Shown: one piece after another, positions 59,339 to 64,000 of the stretch
Layout of the letters: each line of letters begins with the position of its first letter
Numbering within the stretch: the first letter of the stretch is position 1
Source: Hordeum vulgare subsp. vulgare
Taxonomy: Eukaryota > Streptophyta > Magnoliopsida > Poales > Poaceae
Assembly: GCF_904849725.1 (NCBI RefSeq)
Contig: NC_058519.1
Coordinates: 22,427,267-22,491,266 of the forward strand
Length of the DNA: 64,000 nt
Direction: 5' to 3'
Notes under the pieces: generated by a model
What the model was told of the DNA's origin: nothing
The model's database searches: none
Seen by the model: only the letters and a program-made list of their open reading frames with translations
Made by a program: the position numbers and the translations under genes

Positions 59339-59437
59339 ACCTCCAAGGTCCATCCATGGCGGACGCCGCAACGCTCTCCTACCTGCCCATCTCGCTTGCC
59401 ACGGTCCTCTTCGTCGTCATTCTCATCCTCGGGAGTC
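59339..59437 (+). repeat. duplicated 5' end of the P450 gene, upstream copy
   Basis: Ninety-nine bases (from ACCTCCAAGGTCCATCC through the start codon and the membrane anchor codons) recur at 59684-59782 with one mismatch. The upstream copy runs into unrelated sequence after GGGAGTC and gives only a short peptide (MADAATLSYLPISLA...). The 246 bases between the copies contain no P450 sequence. Confidence 0.9.
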
Positions 59438-60470
59438 CCATGGCACAAAAAACGAGGTTCGTCGTCGTCATTGGTTCCCCACTCTCTAACCCTAATTCGA
59501 TCTAGAGGGATGCACTGAAGCGATGGGAAGTCCACCGCCGCCGCTACCGCATCACTCTCTCCTTCCCCACCGTCGACACCACCTCACGACGGTAGCCGGA
59601 GGGAGCTCATCGAGCACGCTACAAGGTAATAAATCACTACTCTCACCGAACACATCTAGCCTTGTCGATCCACGGGATATATCACCTCCAAGGTCCATCC
59701 ATGGCGGACGCCGCAACGCTCTCCTACCTGCCCATCTCGCTTGCCACGGTCCTCTTCGTCCTCATTCTCATCCTCGGGAGTCTCAGGAAGAGCAGGCGTG
59801 AGGGTGGCCTCCGGCTGCCGTCGAGCCCGCCATCCCTGCCGGTAATCGGCCACCTCCATCTCTTCAAGAAGTCGCTCCACCGGGCGCTGGCCAACATCGC
59901 CGCGGCGCACGGGCCGGTGCTGTTCCTCCGCTTCGGCTCCCGCCGCGTGCTTCACGTCGCCGACCCAGCCGCCGCCGAGGAGTGCCTGACGGCCCACGAC
60001 GTGGTCTTCGCCAACCGGCCCCGGCTCCCCTCCGCACGCCACCTCTCCAACGGCTACACCATGCTCGGCTCCTCTAGATACGGCGACAACTAGCGCTAAC
60101 TCCGCCGCATCGCCACCGTCGAGGTGCTCTCTGCGGGCAGCCTACTCCGCTCCGCCGCGGTCCGCGCCGACGAGGTCCGCCTCACCGTGCGCCAGCTCTT
60201 CCTTGAAGCCGCCGACGGGGCGTCGGAAACGAGCCTAGTGCGCGCCAACGTGAAGGCACGGGCGTTCGAGCTGGCGCTGAACGTGGTGGCACGGATGATC
60301 GCCGGGAAGCGGTACTACGGCAGCGAGGGGGACATACCGGAGTCGGAGGCAGCCAGGTTCCGGGAGATGGTGCGCGAGTACTTCGCGATGCACGGCGCGT
60401 CCAACCTGCAGGACTTCCTGCCGGTGCTCGGCGCGCTGGACATCGGCGGTGCCAACCGGCGGGCGGAGCG

Positions 60471-60927
60471 TGTTGGGAATAAGCCGCGCCTGGGCTAGGC
60501 GCGAGCGTGTACGTGCACGCTGGTCGCGTCGGGTGCGAGCCGGGGACAGCACCCGATCATGTGTGTGCGTCGGGTGCAGGCGTGTGTGTGTGTTTGTTAG
60601 TAGCCGCGATAAGGGAGGAGGGGTGACCGCGTCAGAGCGCTAGGTTCGGTCATGCGGGCGCGTGCGTGCGCGCCGGACGCGCGAGCTGGGAGCGTGGCGC
60701 GTGGAATCGTGGGAGGCTCGCGGCGTGTCTGTGCGCGCGTATAAGAGCTCCGCGTCCCTCCTGTGTATTGTGGCGGTGAGTGGAGTTCGTGCTCCGTGTT
60801 GAATACAGAGAAGCCGTTCGAGCGGTGAAGGTGTTTGTGCGCCTGTAAATCTCCTGTGTGCATCCTCCTCCCCTCCGAGTGTGTCTCGGGTGATCACCGT
60901 CGGCTTGAGGTTTCATTTTTGCTGTCA
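60471..60927 (+). repeat. LTR 1 of the gag-only element
   Basis: 457 bp. Contains a TATA-like TATAAGAG at 60740-60747, the likely promoter, also present in the other two LTRs. Confidence 0.93.
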
Positions 60928-60929
60928 TT

Positions 60930-60942
60930 TGGTATCAGAGCC
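60930..60942 (+). other. primer-binding site, unit 1
   Basis: TGGTATCAGAGCC, the standard initiator-Met tRNA complement, two bases after LTR 1. Unit 2 has the same site at 62310-62322. Confidence 0.92.
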
Positions 60943-60967
60943 TCGGTTCGGGAGCTCGCCGGCGGCG

Positions 60968-61828
60968 ATGGCAATGGTGCCACACGGTGGAGGCGGGGGC
61001 GGTTCGGTGTCGTTGCCGATGCTCACGTCGGACAACTACACGGTGTGGGCCATCCGGGCGCAGGCAGTCCTCGATGTCCACACCGTGTGGGAGGCGGTGG
61101 CGCTGGGAGATGCGGTGGTGAACGCGCGGAAGGACAAGGCGGCGCGGGCGCTGCTCCTTGGGGCGCTGCCGGAGGATGTGCTGCTGCAGATGGCGACGAA
61201 GCTCACCGCCAGGGAGGTATGGGACTCCCTGAAGGTGAGCTTTGTCGGCGCCGATCGGGTGCGCGCGGCGAGGCTGGCGACGCTGCGGGGCAAATTCGAT
61301 CGCCTGAAGATGACGGACGTCGAACCGCTGGATGTGTACGCCGGAAGGCTGGCGGGGATGACGGCACGCTACGCGAGTCTCGGGGAGACACTGGGCGACG
61401 AGGCGCTGGTGAAAAAGCTATTGGACACCGTGCCGGATCGCCTGTTCCCCGTCGTCGCCGGCATCGAACAGTTCTGCGACACGGCAACCATGGCGTTCGA
61501 CGAGGCGCTCGGGCGGCTGCGTGCGTTCGAGGAACGAGTTCGGCGTTGGGGACAGGACGTCGGCGAGCGTGGCGGAGAGCAGCTGATGCTCACCATGGAG
61601 CGGTGGCGTGCACGGGAGCGACGGCGACGCGGTGTTCGCGACGACGACGACGACCAGCGGAGCGAGGCGTCGGGCGGCGGGAGAGGACGGCGAGGTCGCT
61701 GCTACAACTGCGGACAGAGGGGACACTTCAAGCGCGATTGCACCCGGCCAAGGAAGGAGGCAGCGGCGGCGGAGCAAGCACTGCTGGCGAACGCCGTTGA
61801 CGATCTCGAAGGCCCTGCACTCCTCTGA
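60968..61828 (+). CDS. Copia-type gag, intact, 286 aa
   Basis: Starts MAMVPHGGGGGGS 25 bases after the primer site. It shows the N-terminal LTSDNYTVWAIRAQ motif (DUF4219-like, about residues 17-32), a retrotran_gag_2/UBN2 region (about 55-190, with ALLLGALPEDVLLQM and TAREVWDSLKV), an Arg/Gly-rich stretch and a CCHC zinc knuckle (CYNCGQRGHFKRDC, about 245-258). It stops just after GPALL. Gag forms the virus-like particle that carries the RNA. Intact gag without pol fits non-autonomous TR-GAG elements that borrow enzymes from a relative. Confidence 0.9.
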   Translation: MAMVPHGGGGGGSVSLPMLTSDNYTVWAIRAQAVLDVHTVWEAVALGDAVVNARKDKAARALLLGALPEDVLLQMATKLTAREVWDSLKVSFVGADRVRAARLATLRGKFDRLKMTDVEPLDVYAGRLAGMTARYASLGETLGDEALVKKLLDTVPDRLFPVVAGIEQFCDTATMAFDEALGRLRAFEERVRRWGQDVGERGGEQLMLTMERWRARERRRRGVRDDDDDQRSEASGGGRGRRGRCYNCGQRGHFKRDCTRPRKEAAAAEQALLANAVDDLEGPALL

Positions 61829-61848
61829 GCCACGGCTTAGGGGGTGAA

Positions 61849-62307
61849 TGTTGGGAATAAGCCGCGGCTGGGCTAGGCACGAGCGTGTACGTGCACGCTG
61901 GTCAGGTTGGGTGCGAGCCAGGGACAGCACCCGATTGTGTGTGTGCGTCGGGTGCAGGTGTGCGTGCGTGTGTTTGTTGGTAGCCACGATAAGGGAGGAG
62001 GGACGACCGCGTCAGAGCGATAGGTTCGGTCGTGCGGGCGCATGCATGCACGCCGGGCGCGCGAGCTGGGAGCGTGGCGTGTGGGGTCGTGGGAGGCTCG
62101 CGGCGTGTCTGTGCGCGCTTATAAGAGCTCCCCGCCCCTCCTGTGTATTGTGGTGGTGAGTGGAGTTCATGCTCCGTGTTGAATACAGAGAAGCCGTTCG
62201 AGCAGCGAAGGTGTTTGTGCGCCTGTAAATCTCCTGTGTTCATCCTCCTCCCCTCCGAGTGTGTCTCGGGTGATCACCGTCGTCTTGAGGTTCCATTTTT
62301 GCTGTCA
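61849..62307 (+). repeat. LTR 2 of the gag-only element (shared middle LTR)
   Basis: 459 bp; serves as the 3' LTR of unit 1 and the 5' LTR of unit 2. TATAAGAG at 62120-62127. It differs from LTRs 1 and 3 at scattered positions. Confidence 0.93.
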
Positions 62308-62347
62308 TTTGGTATCAGAGCCTCGGGTCGGGAGCTCGCCGGCGGCG

Positions 62348-63214
62348 ATGGCAATGGTGCCACACGGTGGAGGCGGGGGCGGTTCGGTGTCGTTGCCGAT
62401 GCCGATGCTCACGTCGGACAACTACACGGTGTGGGCCATCCGGGCGCAGGCAATCCTCGACGTCCACACCGTGTGGGAGGCGGTGGCGCCGGGCGATGCG
62501 GCGGTGAACGCGCAGAAGGACAAGGCGGCGCGGGCGCTGCTCCTTGGGGCGCTGCCGGAGGATGTGCTGCTGCAGGTGGCGACGAAGCTCACCGCCAGGG
62601 AGGTATGGGACTCCCTGAAGGTGAGCTTTGTCGGCGCCGATCGGGTGCGCGCGGCGAGGCTGGCGACGCTGCGGGGCGAATTCGATCGCCTGAAGATGAC
62701 AGACGACGAAGCGCTGGATGTGTACGCCGGAAGGCTGGCGGGGATGACGGCACGCTACGCGGGTCTCGGGGAGACACTGGGCGACGAGGCACTGGTGAAA
62801 AAGCTATTGGACACCGTGCCGGATCGCCTGTTCCCCGTCGTCGCCGGCATCGAACAGTTCTGCGACACGGCAACCATGGCGTTCGACGAGGCGCTCGGGC
62901 GGCTGCATGCGTTCGAGGAACGAGTTCAGCGTTGGGGACAGGACGGCGGCGAGCGTGGCGGAGAGCAGCTGATGCTCACCATGGAGCAGTGGCGTGCACG
63001 GGAGCGACGGTGACGCGGTGTTCGCGACGGCGACGACGACCAGCGGAGCGAGGCGTCGGGCGGCGGAAGAGGACGGCGAGGTCGCTGCTACAACTGCGGA
63101 CAGAGGGGACACTTTAAGTGCGATTGCACCCGGCCAAGGAAGGAGGCAGCGGCGGCGAAGCAACCACTGCTGGCGAACGCCGTTGACGATCTCGACGGCC
63201 CTGCACTCCTCTGA
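62348..63214 (+). pseudogene. Copia-type gag, second unit, one nonsense codon
   Basis: Closely similar to the first gag, with a two-codon insertion (PM repeat near residue 18). A TGA at 63011-63013 replaces the CGA of unit 1. Past it the frame continues open through the zinc knuckle (CYNCGQRGHFKCDC) to the same end. Without the stop it would be full length, so inactivation is a single change. Confidence 0.9.
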
Positions 63215-63234
63215 GCCACGGCTTAGGGGGTGAA

Positions 63235-63687
63235 TGTTGGGAATAAGCCACGGCTGGGCTAGGCACGAGCGTGTGCGTGCACGCTGGTCGCGTCGGGTGC
63301 GAGCCGAGGACAGCACCCGATCGTGTGTGTGCGTCGGGTGCAGGCGTGCGTGCGTGTGTTTGTTAGTGGCCGCGATAAGGGAGGAGGGGTGACCGCATCA
63401 GAACGCTAGGTTCGGTCGTGCGGGCGCATGCATGCGCGCCGGGCGCGCGAGCTGGGATCGTGGCGCGTGGGATCGTGGGAGGCTCGCGGCGTATGCGCGC
63501 GTATAAGAGCTCCCCGTCCCTCCTGTGTATTGTGGTGGTGAGTGGAGTTCGTGCTCCGTGTTGAATACAGAGAAGCCGTCCGAGCGGCGAAGGTGTTTGT
63601 GCGTCTGTAAATCTCCTGTGTTCATCCTCCTCCCCTCCGAGTGTGTCTCGGGTGATCACCGTCGGCTAGGTTCCATTTTTGCTGTCA
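63235..63687 (+). repeat. LTR 3 of the gag-only element
   Basis: 453 bp, with TATAAGAG at 63502-63509. It is followed by GTGCG (63688-63692), the right target duplication, and then P450 sequence. Confidence 0.92.
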
Positions 63688-63873
63688 GTGCGGCTGTCCC
63701 GGAAGCGCAACGAGTGGGCGCAGCGGCTCATCGACGATCTCTGTGCTGCTGCCAATGTGGATGACGAGGGGAGGAAGGGCCGCGGCGGCAGGACGATGGT
63801 GGGCGACCTGCTGGACATGCAGGCGGCCGATCCGGAGGCGTACAGCGACAAGGTCATCAGAGCGCTCTGCCTG

Positions 63874-64000
63874 GTGAGTAGAGCAAGCTGCATTTCATGG
63901 ACAAGTAAAGCATTAATCAAGCTATTTTTCTCCTCGCAAACCCGATCCACAGGCCCGCTCTTTTTTCACACAAACATTTTTCTCCGATCTACTACTCCCT
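63874..64000 (+). other. start of the P450 intron; possible MITE start at the window edge
   Basis: The intron begins GTGAGTAGAGC. The last bases (TACTCCCT) look like the TA plus CTCCCT start of another Stowaway MITE, cut by the end of the window. Confidence 0.55.

Larger units (their letters stand above)
60471..63687 (+). mobile_element. tandem Copia-type gag-only LTR retroelement (TR-GAG-like): LTR-gag-LTR-gag-LTR
   Basis: Three LTRs of 453-459 bp (60471-60927, 61849-62307, 63235-63687), each starting TGTTGGGAATAAGCC and ending TTGCTGTCA, separate two gag units. Each internal unit has a tRNA-Met primer site and ends in a purine tract (TTAGGGGGTGAA) right before the next LTR. There is no protease, integrase, RT or RNase H, and none seems to have been deleted, since gag ends about 20 bases before the next LTR. 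The flanks are GAGCG on the left and GTGCG on the right, one mismatch. It interrupts exon 1 of the P450. Confidence 0.92.
59701..63873 (+). pseudogene. cytochrome P450, CYP81-like, exon 1, interrupted by a retroelement
   Basis: Exon 1 is 59701-60470 plus 63693-63873, ending at a GT donor (CTG|GTGAGT). It shows an N-terminal membrane anchor (LSYLPISLATVLFVLILIL), the proline hinge (LPSSPPSLPVIGHLHLF), FANRPRLPSARHLSNGYT, MIAGKRYYGSEGD and GASNLQDFLPVLG, all CYP81-like. In-frame TAG at 60091-60093 (at the conserved Trp of the GD-x-WR motif) and TAA at 60097-60099 break it. When the retroelement and one copy of the 5-bp duplication are removed, the frame NRRAER runs on into LSRKRNEWAQRL. The heme-binding Cys lies in the next exon outside the window. 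CYP81 enzymes oxidise specialised metabolites and herbicides; this copy should make no enzyme. Confidence 0.88.

Noticed and set aside
60835..61800. Long frame overlapping the first gag in another phase (and its copy at 62143-63117)
   Set aside because: It crosses the LTR and primer site, and the gag frame with its zinc knuckle explains the region better.
1..64000. tRNA, rRNA, riboswitch or integrated virus genes
   Set aside because: No cloverleaf with conserved T-loop, no rRNA blocks and no capsid, movement or viral replication genes were seen; reverse transcriptase here belongs to the LINE.

Overview
This 64-kb window is nuclear DNA from a large, repeat-rich grass genome, almost certainly a Triticeae species (wheat/Aegilops/rye/barley type). 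The reasons are CACTA elements with TTTAGTCCCGG subterminal repeats, Stowaway MITEs with CTCCCTCC ends, a Gypsy element with 4.2-kb LTRs, a grass-type L1 LINE, a proline/alanine-rich F-box gene and a CYP81-like P450. It has no bacterial features, and I saw no rRNA or tRNA genes and no CRISPR array. About 90% is transposable elements, many nested. The only intact-looking host gene is an F-box/DUF295 gene at 54.75-55.94 kb.

Layout. (1) 1-9530: 3' part of a CACTA element (A, + strand, 5' end outside the window) with tandem-repeat arrays and a 7-exon second gene (ORF2) ending in a Ulp1-like cysteine protease. (2) 9531-19384: a decayed PIF/Harbinger transposase gene (- strand) split by CACTA element B (10175-18457, TSD ACC). 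(3) 19388-22098: non-coding DNA with small repeats. (4) 22099-33761: complete CACTA element C (- strand, TSD AAA), same family as A, with TNP2 transposase and ORF2, both broken. (5) 35084-53643: an L1-type LINE (- strand, 15-bp TSD) split by a 13-kb Gypsy/LARD-like LTR element (36494-49503, TSD TCTGG, - strand). (6) 53.7-59.2 kb: a small gene island with the F-box gene, two Stowaway MITEs and a 1.1-kb Harbinger-like element carrying an ORF. (7) 59.3-64 kb: a CYP81-like P450 pseudogene whose first exon holds a tandem LTR-gag-LTR-gag-LTR Copia-type non-autonomous retroelement.

How the parts relate. The CACTA elements share one plan: TNP2-type transposase, then an internal cluster of the same inverted repeats found at the element ends, then ORF2 in the same direction. 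ORF2 joins a basic/proline-rich N-terminal part and a DUF8039-like region to a C48 (Ulp1/SUMO-protease-like) domain encoded by small exons. Element B keeps an open ORF2 with His, Asp and Cys positions present, but its transposase is truncated. Element C has a longer transposase with stops and a frameshift, and its ORF2 has a His-to-Tyr change at the catalytic His. Several inactivating changes look like C-to-T in CG or CHG context, as expected for silenced, methylated DNA. Relative ages can be read from the nesting: Harbinger before CACTA B; LINE before Gypsy; P450 before the gag element. Domain names come from recognising the protein sequences by eye; no database search was run.
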